The position numbers were made by a program, and so were the translations under genes. DNA of 64,000 bases from Eutreptiella sp. 'Long Island Sound 2002'. Its lineage: Eukaryota; Euglenozoa; Euglenophyceae; Eutreptiales; Eutreptiaceae. The DNA lies in the NCBI GenBank assembly GCA_964036045.1, contig OZ038384.1, positions 96,723,474 through 96,787,473 of the forward strand, in the 5' to 3' direction. This document shows positions 10,978 through 23,200 of this stretch, piece after piece. Within the stretch, counting starts at the first letter, position 1. Every line of letters starts with the position of its first letter. The notes under the pieces were generated by a model. That model was not told where the DNA came from. It did no database searches and was given only the letters and a program-made list of their open reading frames with translations.

Positions 10978-12012
10978 ACATCAAAATACCTATTTTCAAA
11001 CAATAGCAATGCCCATAGTATGACAAATTATGGGGTTCTAGGACGGCTGGACGTACAAATTGCATTGCACGCACACAACACTTAGAGCGGCCCCTGAAAG
11101 GCCTCTGGGAGGCATGGGTCAAAAAAAAAAAATGCCCAGCGCGCTAACGCTCCGCCGAGAAACATATACCCCGTGTCACAGGCATATGGTCATTGCCACA
11201 ACTCTCTCTGCGCAACATTTTGCCATGCTGCAACATAACGTAAACCACACCATTGCCGAATGTTGCCTTGAGGTCACCACACGAGCTGGCTTTTGAATGT
11301 TTCCTGGGGTGTCTGGGTCAGCTCTCCTTACCGCGCCGCCCCCCCCCCCCCCGTATCCCACCAGCAGGAAATCACAACAGTACAACGTGGGTAAAGCGGC
11401 AGAGCGGCGACATACATTGTGCACATATCCAATAATAGGGGGACCCCAATTCCCAGTGTACAACCAACCAGACAGGCAACCAACAGCTGAATACAAAGGG
11501 GGGGGGGGGGGGACTGCTCCTGCGCTTGGTAGAGGCCCAAGCAACTCTATCAGTTAGAAAAGGAGGACTCAGGGATGAGTGGCACTTGAATTTTTTGCTG
11601 AACATTGGAATGAGGGAGCGACTGCTCCTGCCCCACGGACTGCAGCTGTGAGTAGCCAATCAGTCTCTTTTGTTCTTTATATTTGACTGAAACCTAAATC
11701 CCTCACTGTCGAGGGTTAGGCCGAAAGAGCGCCCCGCCTTGTGTGTGCACCCCCATCTGTGTGTATGCCCCCCCCTAGCCCCCCACCCCATCCCCCGGAA
11801 CCCCAAAGTGGGGGGGGGGGGTTGTTGTTTTGCCACAGGAGAAACACATTTACAAGAAAAAAGACACAATACCTCCGCAAACTGGAAGCAACTGGACTTT
11901 TGGTCACTCGAACTTTGCCTTCCAGCCGGTCACTAGCCTGTGTTACCGGGAGCTTTGGACTCTACCAGCATCATATCCCCCCACAAACTCTCAAATTTTC
12001 CTGGCCTCTTAA
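10978..12012. other. No gene recognised
   Basis: About 1 kb without a supported gene. It contains long C tracts at 11338-11352 and G tracts at 11501-11514 and 11811-11821. Confidence 0.5.
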
Positions 12013-12020
12013 GTTCCTAT

Positions 12021-12976
12021 CAGACCTGTGGTTATAGCCGTGCGCGCACGGTTACGCACGCTTGCGCACATCGGGGCCGCACGGTTACGCACACTTGCGC
12101 CTGATTCCTTTGCACGGTTGCGCACGGTTGCCTTATTGGTGCTGGTATTTCTGTTTAATGGTACTGTTTGTTTACCAAGATCCCCCGGTCATTTCCGGGC
12201 TAACATTTGTACGTTAGCGCCCCACCAGGCCGAGCACCAGTCATTACAAATCCTTCAACGCATCCACCAACAAACGGCGATGTCCAGGGAGTATGTTCAT
12301 GTCAGCCATGTCATCCGGAGTAAGAAGTCTCAAAGATTGTAATGTATCCCATCCATCACGGCGCAACCGAACTTCATAAACTGCCAATTACGGCTTATAC
12401 TTCGCCAGCCACGATAAGAAGTCCCCCTCCTAGTCGCCAGTTTTGGTTTCCTCGGACAAATTTTGTTCCATACGGGGTACCGGTACGTCTGGCACATCAC
12501 ACTCATGCCTCAGCTGAAGGTCTGAGTGTCTACTCCTTTCTGGCAAGCATACCACACTACCCTGTGGCCCAAGCAACTTCTGACTTCCACACCCACAGTA
12601 GCGCCAAATACCCATCTTTTCATACCATAAATGCTGTCAAAATATTCCACTTGGTGCTGCATGCTTGCCTCTCCGCAGTGTGAATACCATGGGTCTGCTT
12701 CTGAGTTCGTTTTGTACAGCAGCTTTTGTTGGTGAAGAAGTGGACCGCAGTAAATAACCCCCACCCCTCCGGTGTTGTGCAACTAAACACCATAATCGGA
12801 CGCGGCCAGCACCTAAGGGGCTCTCCGGTCAAAAATGTTTTCTTACAAGGTTGCGCACGGTTACGCACGGTTGCGCACATGGGGTCCGCACAGCTACGCA
12901 CGCTTGCAACCATAACCTCTGCACGGCTGCGCACGCTTGCACCTCATTAGACCGCACGGCTATAGCCACAGGTCTG
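12021..12976. mobile_element. Non-autonomous hAT-like transposon (956 bp)
   Basis: The ends are terminal inverted repeats of about 24 bp with one mismatch. Both begin CAGACCTGTGG and run into TATAGCCGTGCG. The 8-bp sequence GTTCCTAT lies immediately outside both ends (12013-12020 and 12977-12984). An 8-bp target duplication with CAG-starting TIRs is diagnostic of the hAT superfamily. Inside each end are clusters of GCACGGTTACGCACG-type subterminal motifs (12040-12135 and 12845-12960), as expected for transposase binding. No hAT transposase reading frame was recognised, so it must be mobilised in trans. Confidence 0.85.
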
Positions 12977-12984
12977 GTTCCTAT

Positions 12985-14339
12985 GCTGTGCACAATTCCC
13001 TCCAGCTCATGACTGGTCCCTGCTCTGCAGCTTTCCCTTACTACTGCGAAAATTTTCTCTCCAGAAAAGCATCCCGAGGGCACAGCAGGGAAGAGGGCAA
13101 ATGGTCAGGTTGCAATACCCGCATTAGGCTCTGGCCGCGCATGCCCCACGGCTGTCATCGCCTTCTGTACATTGCAGCGTTCTAAGGGGGGGGGGGGGGT
13201 AAACCACGAAGCTGGAGCAGTTTTGCTGTGTGCACTTGTTTGCAGTTGAATGCGGTTTCACATCTCCGAACTGCAGCGTTTCACGCGCACAATACCAATT
13301 GAAGTGGAGAGACCCATGGGTCACACAGAATGTATATTGGTTTTTACAGAAATGACACACGGCACTCCAATTGTTCAATCATCCAAACACCACTAACCCA
13401 TGCAACTCAACGACAATCCTGGTGAATTCTCCAACATTGCAGTGCATCACACAAACGGACTGCCGCAATGACACTGGAAGCAAAACAGTGCTGTCTCACT
13501 CACTGTTCATGGAGGTTAGAATTGTCCTTCACAGGGCGATTTTGGCAGCCATGGAGCGAACCAGAAATGCTCAGGAAAGTGGTGGTGAAAGCAAAGGGTG
13601 CCATCCTAGGCTGCACTTGGACATCAGAGGCCCCAATCAATAGGAAAGGCAACGCACACCTCTGAAAAGAGAAACGGGACCTGCACCTGACACTGATGCC
13701 AATACAGCCACAAGGCACAACACACAAGCAGAGGACTCGTTTTTCGGTGCTCAGACCCCCCCCGGTCGCATGCCAAGGGCCTGAAGGTCCCGTGAAACAG
13801 TTACAGTCAGGCTATCAGACCAAAATGCCAAAATGCGGGGTGGAGAGGGGGGGGGGGACAATGGCACTCATGCCTGCGCCCGCGTTCTTGTTGAAGCGAT
13901 AGGGATGGACTAGTGAGATGCCCCGTAATGACTTCCATGTTGCCATGACGTCCTCTTGGCGTCCATGTTTACCGAGCTCGGCTTCCATAACCTTCCGGTG
14001 CCCTGGTCCACTGACCATCGACGCTACCTCTTTGTCCAGTCCTGTCCTCGTGCGTGTGGAGACGTGCTGTCGGGATGTGAAAGGGAGGCGAACTGTGGTG
14101 ATGGCAGCCTCTACGCCCACCCTTATCCAGCTAATGAGTCATGCCTGCAGTTGGGCTGTGCAGTTGGTTTGTGCGGTCGCACCACAGCGTCGCGTGTTCA
14201 TGTAAATCAGCCCCATCGGACCTATTATTCAACCATTTGGCAAAACCTAACAGCGGTGTTTTCTGGCACGTCGAAGAGGGGGCACCGGCACACAATTGCC
14301 CAACAGTAACGGAACCAGTCTCGATCGCAAAATCGCAAA
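12985..14339. other. Intergenic or 3' part of the F-box/SPRY gene
   Basis: No certain gene. A minus-strand open stretch near 13870-14010 (coding for HRKVMEAELGKHGRQEDVMA and more) could be a further exon of the F-box/SPRY gene, but no splice phase could be fixed. G tracts occur at 13188 and 13849. Confidence 0.35.
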
Positions 14340-17300
14340 ACCCTGCCATTGTGCATTGATGCCGGGATGCAGGGCTGCCTTGCATCCGTATGCTTCTGCC
14401 ACTGGATGTTTGCTGCACCAACGGTGCATGATGCATCCCGGATAACCAACTGGAGCTTGGAAACTGCATCTTCTGGTGAATGGGCAATTGCAATCCACAG
14501 CGCAGACAACTCCTCTACCTTCGTAGGGTCGAAGAAGACGGGATCGTGTTGACCACGTACATAGGATCGTGCATTCGCCATGACTCCAAGCGCCGCAACA
14601 TTCCCCAAAAGAAATTGTTGCTCTGAGTTGTTGGGGCATGAGCCAATGCGACTGGCAATTCTCAATTGCACGGGCTTGTTGTCGGAGACTGCAACACAGA
14701 AGCCCTTCCAGGGCCCAGTCTCATGGTCGAAAATCCTTTTGAGGCACGCCACGGCTCAAAGGACCAAATCCAGAAGATGCCTCCTGACCACTTGAGAACA
14801 GTGAATGAAAAAATTCAACTGCCGCCAGGCACACGTGACATCCATCCATGTGCTTTACTAAAGCGCCAGAGTGATTCCGTAAATACACTACAACATCTTT
14901 GTGAAGCAGCACAGAGCAGATCAGCCATCCTTCTTGCATCTGAGCTCTGCAAAGCTGACGCCACCACTGCTACAATGCATCACCTGGTGGTGACCCACCT
15001 GGGCCTGAATCCCCATGATCAATCGCTTCCGGTCCTGTACCGCCTGTGGACATCAACAGAATGGGACTGCAACGCCTGCACAGCAACATTACAATTGCTG
15101 TACAGCAATACACGGCATGATCACCGCAATCAGCGAGGTAGTGTAGAAATGAGGCAAAGCACTCCTCCGTCTGGAGTGGGTCAGTGGGGAGCAGGCTCTT
15201 GGGTTTGTAGACGCGACACCCAGAGTGAACTCGGTTGCGACACCCAGAGTGAACTCGGTTGCGTGACAACAAAATGGCAGCAAAGGCCTTCAACTTTGGG
15301 TCCCATGGAAGCAGCCCTACAGCCCTTGGACTCGAGTCTGGAGACTCCACCCCATTAGGCGATGTACCCCCTACATCCCCCCGCCTTACCGTGCTCGAAT
15401 AGCCCTTGCGTATCTCACACATACACACAACACCTGCATTAGCCTCCTCCACGTCTTGCCCTTCGCTCTCCGTGTGACTGATGTTGCTTTCTTCATCACT
15501 GCTTTCGTCTTCTTCATTGCCACTATCGTGAGTATCACTGCTCTCCTCCTCCTCGTCGCTGCTGTCAGCATACTGCCACAGCCCTACGACATCCGCACCT
15601 TCGCTCTCCGTGTCTGAGAAGTCGCCCGTGAGAATAAAGGGCACGGGGCCATCCATATCCGCTTTCTCTGCAAGGCTGCTTAAGTCGAACAGAAAGGGAG
15701 ATTTGCCAAGATTCACACGGATGGCCAATCCTTGGCGGTCTAAGCCAATCGACGGGTACAGCAGCTCATTGTTCTCCGCCTGACAAAGAAGAGCAAAAAG
15801 ATGAAGACAAAACAAAAAAACAAGACAGCGGGCCGACAAACTCGAACAACCTCCGCTCGTAATTGGTTGACCATCAACTGTCAGAAGTTTTGAGTCACCA
15901 ACAGTCGGCAACAAACGGCAGTTGGTCGGCGGTTGGCAGTGGACAGCGGTCAGGCTGTGAACAGAGTGTCCTTTGAGGAAAGCCCTGGCCTCAAGATTCC
16001 CTTTTCGTTGTGACATGGGCTTACTGAATGAACAATGGGACCTCACTTTCCACCTGCCTCTGCAGGTTTGATGATAAACCCCTACTCTGAAACCACTGAG
16101 AGGTCGCCCCCTGGTTCCCCCACCATCCCGGTGCTTCTTGGGTACGCACCACGGAAGTCACCGTCCATCCCAGTAAGGTCATGGCTCAAGTTGCATCCAT
16201 GCATGCAGTCCACAACAATGTGTTCGGAGTTTCGGGTGTGAGACGAAGTTTAACGCAGGCGCAAGTGAGCGGGAATGTGATAGAGATAGCGATACATACA
16301 CACATAGAGAACGGACGGGTGCAACGCTCCACCCTGTACCCAGCGCCACGCTCACACCCGCAGCATCCAGAAATCGTCCACAAACCGACCATTGCGGGTG
16401 TAGAAAATTGACTTGGTCTCCTGCCCTCTAATGCCGCAACCAATCACTTCTCCAGCGTTCCTGCAAAAGTTGACAAGGGTCCCAGGCACAGCAGCAGAAA
16501 GGCACAGGTATGCGCTACAGATTCACTAACGTTCGGCTTTACGCACCAGAGTGCCAGAGCCAAGGAGTCACACCATGGTTTCTCACCACGGACTTCTTTG
16601 CCAAAGGGACAAGAATTGAACTTCCGGGCGTCATCGCCATGCCAGCCATAACTCCCTCGTTTCCACCCAGGCTGTTCGCCGTATGGTGGGTAGTTCTGCG
16701 GCGTGAAACCCATTGCCACCATGCCGTCAGCCACAGCGGTTTCCAAATGGAGCTGCAAACGGTAGAGTGGCAGCGATGGGATGCTAGCAACTACGATGGT
16801 AAACCATCCAAACAGGTGACATAAACCACACGGAAATGAAAGACTGCAGCATGCTGAGTTGACCTCCGTGTTGTTTGAGCACGTGGCAAATATGGGGCGA
16901 GGGCCAAACCTCGAAGTAGAAAAGAGGCGTACGAGGTGTAACAGCCGGGGTCGCCTGAATGCATTGGTCGAAGTCCTCATCACCAACTATCCGGTCTGCA
17001 GCCACGACAGCTCGATGCTGGGTGCTGGGAAAGGACGAAAAACTCTGCAAGGGTGGGGGCGTGCAATGGTCCCCTGGACGGCTTAGCACGAGCGACCTAT
17101 CGAGACACAAAGACCACGACATTCAGTGAAATGCAACAGGCAGACCTGCGCAGGTCCACAGGCAGCTGTGCAATCGCGCCATAATTTTTCTTCCAATCAA
17201 GCAACGTCTCTCCAGTGTAGCCCCGCCACACGTGGTGTGTGTGCTCACACAACTGCTTCCACTGTCGCGGGGTGTTACAAAACTGGCGCACTCGCCGACA

Positions 17301-17387
17301 CACGGTGCAAAACTGCTGCAGGTCATCCGCCCCGAGCCACTGTGCAATGTCGGGGACAAGGTGGACGGGCACCATGAAAAAAGCCAT
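14340..17387 (-). CDS. F-box and SPRY domain protein, at least six exons
   Basis: Exons 17146-17387, 16910-17024, 16574-16752, 16358-16460 and 15434-15779, then one starting at 14688. All junctions are GT-AG and phase-compatible, giving 328 aa before the last exon. The 3' end is unresolved, near or below 14340. The start is ATG 17387. Residues 7-50 form an F-box (VHLVPDIAQWLGADDLQQFC). Residues 84-245 form a SPRY domain with FYFE, GWKRGSYGWHGDD, NAGEVIGCGI, FYTRNGRF and LLYPSIGL. Residues 265-322 are a Ser/Asp/Glu tail. F-box proteins bind Skp1 in SCF ubiquitin ligases and SPRY domains bind substrates, so a substrate receptor role is inferred. The exact end of the last exon and any later exons are unknown; GT sites occur near 14519 and 14561. 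Confidence 0.75.
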
Positions 17388-17573
17388 TTTGTACAAACTG
17401 GCGAGAGGAACGAGTCAGAGTAACGAGTCAGATCAATGAACAAGCAGGCATTGGCACCTTGATAGCCTTCAGTTCAACTGCAGGCGTCTGGCAAAATGAG
17501 CATAATTTCGCTGCTTTGTATGTTTCGAATCTCCGAGTGCGCGTTGGTCGTTGCGCACCTGACACGTTGGGGT

Positions 17574-18161
17574 TCAGTGCAACACGAGGTCTTTTAGAAT
17601 TTGTCTGTGAAGGCACACGGGCACGTAGACATCTACGACCGGTGGTGGTGAAAACGTCCTCGGATCTTCCTCGTAGGCCGACCGCATTGCTTTGCTGTAT
17701 TTGCGCGATTGAGCCACACCCGCTCTGGGATATTGTGTGGGGAGAAGGGTTGCAGCCCTTCGACACCAGTTGGTGCCAAGGTGGTGGCATGCGGTTCTGC
17801 CGTATCCATGCAGCCCGGCTACCGTGCCTCCACGGCAACCGTAACGCATAACGCGGGTTGCTTCACTTGAGAGGGGGTGCGCAGCTGGATTGGAAAAGTG
17901 TGGACACTGAAGTAGTGTGGACACTGCTATTTCTCCCTGCTGGTCACACCGTGACGTTCCGTGTCGTACTCACTCCACCGAGGTTGGGCCATTCTGCGGG
18001 GGCCGCTCTACTTTGTTGTCCACGGCTTCCCTGCCTGCTGCGGCTGCACAGAGCGCGCGTAGGACATCAACAGCCATATCCCAGACATTTTGCCTCGAGA
18101 CTGTCAGAGGTCGGCGCGTACTCCGCGATGCTCGGGGGTCTGGCTTGCCAGAGGCAAACAA
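17574..18161 (-). CDS. C-terminal exons of an unrecognised protein
   Basis: Two minus-strand segments join in phase. The upstream exon ends at 17974 before a strong GTGAGT donor. The terminal exon is 17724-17574, after a CCCAG acceptor, and ends at a stop at 17574. The joined protein reads NVWDMAVDVLRALCAAAAG, then VEAGVAQSRKYSKAMRSAYE, and ends LHRQILKDLVLH. The 5' limit of the upstream exon is uncertain (acceptor near 18104, or open to 18161). No domain was recognised. It lies about 190 bp upstream of the F-box/SPRY gene on the same strand. Confidence 0.45.
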
Positions 18162-18933
18162 AGAGGAACCGGGGCCGAACTCCCGGAACAGCCGGAAGAA
18201 AAACCGAGGGCATTCTCAGCTCCCATTTCCACGCTTCGTTGTTGTTCTCTTTTTTGAGCCTTCGTTTCGCTTCGAGTGCGCACTTGCACGCTGCTCGCGG
18301 GTGTTTCACGTGGATGCGAACGTGCGGAGCGAAACCACTCGATAGCTTGTCCATTCCAGGGCTTACTCGCGCAACAAAAAACGCCACTTCGTTTGGCCAA
18401 CACAGTTGCGCACAGTTTCTTGTCGGACGAAGTTTCGCCCTTCAGCAACTGTTGTCAAGTTGTCCACTGGCGGTCCATGCTTCCAGTGGCAGCAGGTGGA
18501 CCAGAGGGTGGATACCACAACAACGCAGACGCGGCGCTGCTCTCGTGGCTAATATGCTGGGACTGTTGCTTTACAGATTCCTTGTTGCGTAGGTGATGTC
18601 GTGATGGTCATAGGGTCAATGAAATTTCAATGAGATTTACCGCTGATTAATGATCACAGCAAACGAGTTCAATGACCAATCATGAGGATCCAGATGTAGA
18701 CAAGAAGAAGATGAACTGGGCCTTGGCTTGCGGCGGTTTTGTGGTGTGTCGGCTACATTACTAGACTTTTGGGGAAAAAACGTGAACAATGACACCCTGA
18801 GCCCCCCCCCCCCCTTTTGTCATTTCTAGCTTCTGGAACCCCTTGTTGGTGACTTCTGGCATCTGGACCCCCCCTCCGCACCTTGCAGATGACAACCTGT
18901 GCCACTGTTAGTGATTTCTGGCATGTAGCATCA
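18162..18933. other. Possible 5' part of the unrecognised gene, then intergenic
   Basis: Open frames on both strands at 18160-18590 could include further exons of the minus-strand gene, but none could be tied in. A 12-base C tract occurs near 18803. Confidence 0.3.
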
Positions 18934-19147
18934 TTAGTTTCCTGTTGACAGATTGGTAGGTGTTGATGGTGCATCAACCACAGCCATTTGTTCATAATCA
19001 TCCAGAAACCTATACAGCAAACTGTACCCAGTTTCGTCAATCTGAAGTCTCTGGAGGAGGCTTGGAGTCTGTCTAACCTCTTGAAGTTTCAGTTCACTAC
19101 AGATCAGGTTCACCAATGCTGATGCTGACGGCGGTGAGGATTCGTCT
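18934..19147 (-). CDS. Terminal exon of an unrecognised gene
   Basis: A minus-strand open stretch ends at TAA (18934-18936) and codes for about 70 residues, including SALVNLICSELKLQEVRQTP and LLYRFLDDYEQMAVVDAPS. The composition is protein-like and unlike the neighbouring repeats. A TTGTTACAG acceptor ends at 19148, four bases from the edge of the A/B satellite array. The upstream exon was not found, so if the gene is real the array lies in its last intron or has cut it off. No family was recognised. Confidence 0.4.
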
Positions 19148-19151
19148 CTGT

Positions 19152-20285
19152 AACAAGCGGAGGGGGGCTCCACGAGATGGGGAAGGGCAGTGTGCGGGCT
19201 GTGATCGCCTCCGAAGGGTATCTGTCGGACGACGAATTCAGATTGCACGATATGCACGTATTTATAACAAAGAAAGATGAGCATGTTGAGGAAATTTCAA
19301 TGAAAGAATGATACATGATATGTTGCGGAGGGTGTGGAAAAGTAAGGTTAAATGAATCCTTCGTGTTTCGTCCTTGGTCTGGCTTTTCCTTTGCTGGTGC
19401 GAAGCACCATCAAAAGAAAAGCCTTATTACGTTTTTAGCCATTTTCGGGTCACTTTTCTATGTCGGAAACGGAGCTGGGCGGTGACAAACAAACGCAAAA
19501 AGACTCCTTTGCCTTATGTTTAAGCTAGCAGCGCAAGGACAAGGAGGGTGCATTGGGCAAGATTAGCGATACAGGGTGCAAATAGCATGAAATTGACATA
19601 TTCATAACTCGGGCCTATTGTATCGGCTTTTGACGAAATCAGGGGCAATTTTGGTCAATTCAGGAGTGTTGTTTTCATTTTCGAGCTTAAAAAGGCGGCT
19701 GAGGGCGCTGAAAACCGTCAAATCGAAAAGCGGTGCTAAAACAAAACGACGGCGGTTTCTCGATTCAACAGCAACAGGAGGCTTTTAGAATCATTTCTAA
19801 ATCTGGTCTTAGATCGAAATTTGGTGCATTGTAGCCCGATTTCACTTTGGACAGTCAAAATGAAAGATCGCAAATGCCGGCGACTGCAAAATGCACGCGT
19901 GCACAGCAAATAAATAATATGTCAAATAGATTTCTTGCGATTTGGGGCCTGTGGTTTATATATAGTGTTGTTCGGCACCTCAACTTTGCTGGTGCACCTT
20001 TCAATCGCATCCCTAGCTTATATGGAATTAGTGGATGCTGGTAAAGAAGTTAAAACCTTGTAAAGGTCCTAACTTTGCAAAACAGCCATGATCAATCAGA
20101 ACAAATGTGACGGCGCAAATCAGCTCCTTGAGGCGGTCATTTAGAGGGGCTGCATCGTACACTTTTGGGATATGTTTCATTTCGGCGCGCGGATCGTATA
20201 TAATGGCATAAGGACTGCTTTTAGAGGGGGGCGGGGCCCCATTCCCCGGCCCCCCAATTAAAAGCCCCCCATGGGGGGGGAGCTG
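19152..20285. repeat. Satellite A unit 1 (1134 bp)
   Basis: First copy of the A family. The head is AACAAGCGGAGGGGGGCTCC. Internal marks are the hairpin GGTGC-GAA-GCACC, the palindrome TGCACGCGTGCA and GGTCATTTAGAGGGGCTGCA. The tail is GGGGCCCC..CCCGGCCCC..CCCCCCATGGGGGGG. It is more diverged than the three central A copies. Confidence 0.9.
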
Positions 20286-23200
20286 AACAAGCGGGGGGAA
20301 GTTGCACGAGGTGGGGTCGCACGGGTGCTCAGATGAGAACGGGGAGGACAAGGAGCACAAAGGCAAAAAGACCATTCAAAGGCGGAGAACGAGAAAACCA
20401 TGAAAACACGGGGGCAACGGCGCCAGCGCCGGCCGCTAGGCTCCGTTTTTGTGGGCCAAGCCCCACAAAAACGTAGCCTAGCGGATGCTGCTTCGTGCCT
20501 CTTGCACAATATGGTTGCACCATTGGCAAAAAAGGCTTGCCAGAGGGGCAGCAAGTATACATGCCAAATATGGCGAAAAAAATGGCAGAAAACTGCCAAA
20601 AAACGCTTAAAATTGACCGTAAATCAACAAAACCGCAACAGATGTGGCCAATGAGGTTGCTTTTCTGACGTTTTGGCCCGAGCCGGTCATTTTAAGGGGC
20701 TACAACATGATGTAACTTCGCAACCATGAGCCAATACGGAATTCAGCCATAAATTTTCGGAGACTGCCCGAAAAACTGCTTAAAACGGTCCTAATTCACC
20801 AAAACGACCATCGTCCGCCAAAAAGAAGAAAAGTCGCGTTCTTAGAATTCGGTTGCGATCATTTTAAGGGGCTGCATTGCAGGGTTTTGAGAAGGGCTGT
20901 CTTCCAGGGGGGGGGGGTGGCGTAACGTAGTAGTTGGTCACTGCTTCTGGCGCGGGGTCAGGGGCCCCTCACACCCCGACCCCCACAGAAGCCAGCCCCC
21001 TGCGGGGGGGATTTGAACAAGCGGGGGGAAGGTGCACGAGGTGGGGTCGCACGGGTGCTCAGATGAGAACGGGGAGGACCAGGAGCACAAAGGCAAAAAG
21101 ACCATTCAAAGGCGGAGAACGAGAAAACCATGAAAACACGGGGGCAACGGCGCCAGCGCCGGCCGCTAGGCTCCGTTTTTGTGGGCCAAGCCCCACAAAA
21201 ACGTAGCCTAGCGGATACTGCTTCGTGCCTACTGCACAATATGGTTGCACCATTGGCAAAAAAGGCTTGCCAGAGGGGCAGCAAGTATACATGCCAAATA
21301 TGGCGAAAAAAATGGCAGAAAACTGCCAAAAAACGCGTAAAATTGACCGTAAATCAACAAAACCGCACCAGATGTGGCCAATGAGGTTGCTTTTCTGGCG
21401 TTTTGGCCCGAGCCGGTCATTTTGAGGGGCTACAACATGATGTAACTTCGCAACCAGGAGCCAATACGGAATTCAGCCATAAATTTTCGGAGACTGCCCG
21501 AAAAACTGCTTAAAACGGTCCTAATTCACCAAAACGACCATCGTCCGCCAAAGAGAAGAAAAGTCGCGTTCTTAGAATTCGGTTGCGATCATTTTAAGGG
21601 GCTGCATTGCAGGGTTTTGAGAAGGGCTGTCTTCCAGGGGGGGGGGGTGGCGTAACGTAGTAGTTGGTCACTGCTTCTGGCGCGGGGTCAGGGGCCCCTC
21701 ACACCCCGACCCCCACAGAAGCCAGCCCCCTGCGGGGGGGATTTGAACAAGCGGGGGAAAGATGCACGAGGTGGGGTCGCACGGATGCTCAGATGAGAAC
21801 GGGGAGGACCAGGAGCACAAAGGCAAAAAGACCATTCAAAGGCGGAGAAGGATAAAACCATGAAAACACGGGAGCAACGGCGCCAGCGCCGGCCGCTAGG
21901 CTCCGTTTTTGTGGGCCAAGCCCCACAAAAACGTAGCCTAGCGGGTGCTGCCTCTTGCCTCTTGCACAATATGGTTGCCCCGTTGGCAGAAAAGGTTTGC
22001 CAGATGGGCAGCAAGTATACATGCCAAATATGGCGAAAAAAATGGCAAAAAACTGCCAAAAAACGCACAAAATTCACCGTAAATCATCAAAAAGGCACCT
22101 GACTTGGCCAATTAGGTTGCTTTTCTGACATTTTGGCCCGAGCCGGTCATTTTAAGGGGCTACAACATGATGTAACTTGGGAAGCAAGAGCCAATACAAA
22201 ATTCAGCCCCAAATTTTCAGAGACTGCCCGAAAAGCTGCTAAAAACGGTCCTAATTCACCGAAACGACCATCATCGGCCAAAGAGAAGGAGAGTCGCGTT
22301 CTTAGAATTCCATTGCGATCATTTTAAGGGGCTGCATTGCAGGGTTTTGAGAAGGGCTGTCTTTCAGGGGGGGGGGGTGGCGTAACGTGGTAGTTGGTCA
22401 CTGCTTCTGGCGCGGGGTCAGGGGCCCCCAACACCCCGACCCCCACAGAAGCCAGCCCCCTGCGGGGGGGATTTGAACAAGCAGGGGGAAATTGCGCGAG
22501 GTGGGGTCGCACGGGTGCTCAGATGAGAACGGGGAGGACAAGGAGCACAAAGGCAAAAAGACCATTCAAAGGCGGAGAAGGAGAAAACCATGAAAACACG
22601 GGAGCAACGGCGCCAGCACCGGCCGCTAGGCTCCGTTTTTGTGGGCCAAGCCCCACAAAAACGTAGCCTAGCGGGTGCTGCCTCTTGCCTCTTGCACAAT
22701 ATGGTTGCCCCGTTAGCAGAAAAGGTTTGCCAGATGGGCAGCAAGTATACATGCCAAATATGGCGAAAAAAATGGCAAAAAACTGCCAAAAAATGCGTAA
22801 AATTGACCGTAAATCATCCAAAAGGTACCTGACTTGGCCAATTAGGTTGCTTTTCCGACGTTTTGGCCCGAGCCGGTCATTTTAAGGGGCTACAACATGA
22901 TGTAACTTCGCAAGCAAGAGCCAATACGGAATTCAGCCCCAAATTTTCGGAGACTGCCCGAAAAACTGCTTAAAACGGTCCTAACTCACCAAAACGACCA
23001 TCGTCGGCCAAAAAGAAGAAAAGTCGCGTTCTTAGAATTCCATTGCGATCATTTTAAGGGGCTGCATTGCAGGGATTTGAGAAGGGCTGTCTTCCAGGGG
23101 GGGGGGGTGGCGTAACGTAGTAGTTGGTCACTGCTTCTGGCGCGGGGTCAGGGGCCCCCAACACCCCGACCCCCACAGAAGCCAGCCCCCTGCGGGGGGG

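Noticed and set aside
12430-12782. Copia RNase H-like fragment inside the hAT-like element (minus strand)
   Set aside because: A few residues looked familiar but the flanking motifs are absent in all frames.
17858-18592. 244-codon plus-strand open frame
   Set aside because: It overlaps minus-strand exons with a good donor/acceptor pair and has a composition typical of an antisense shadow.
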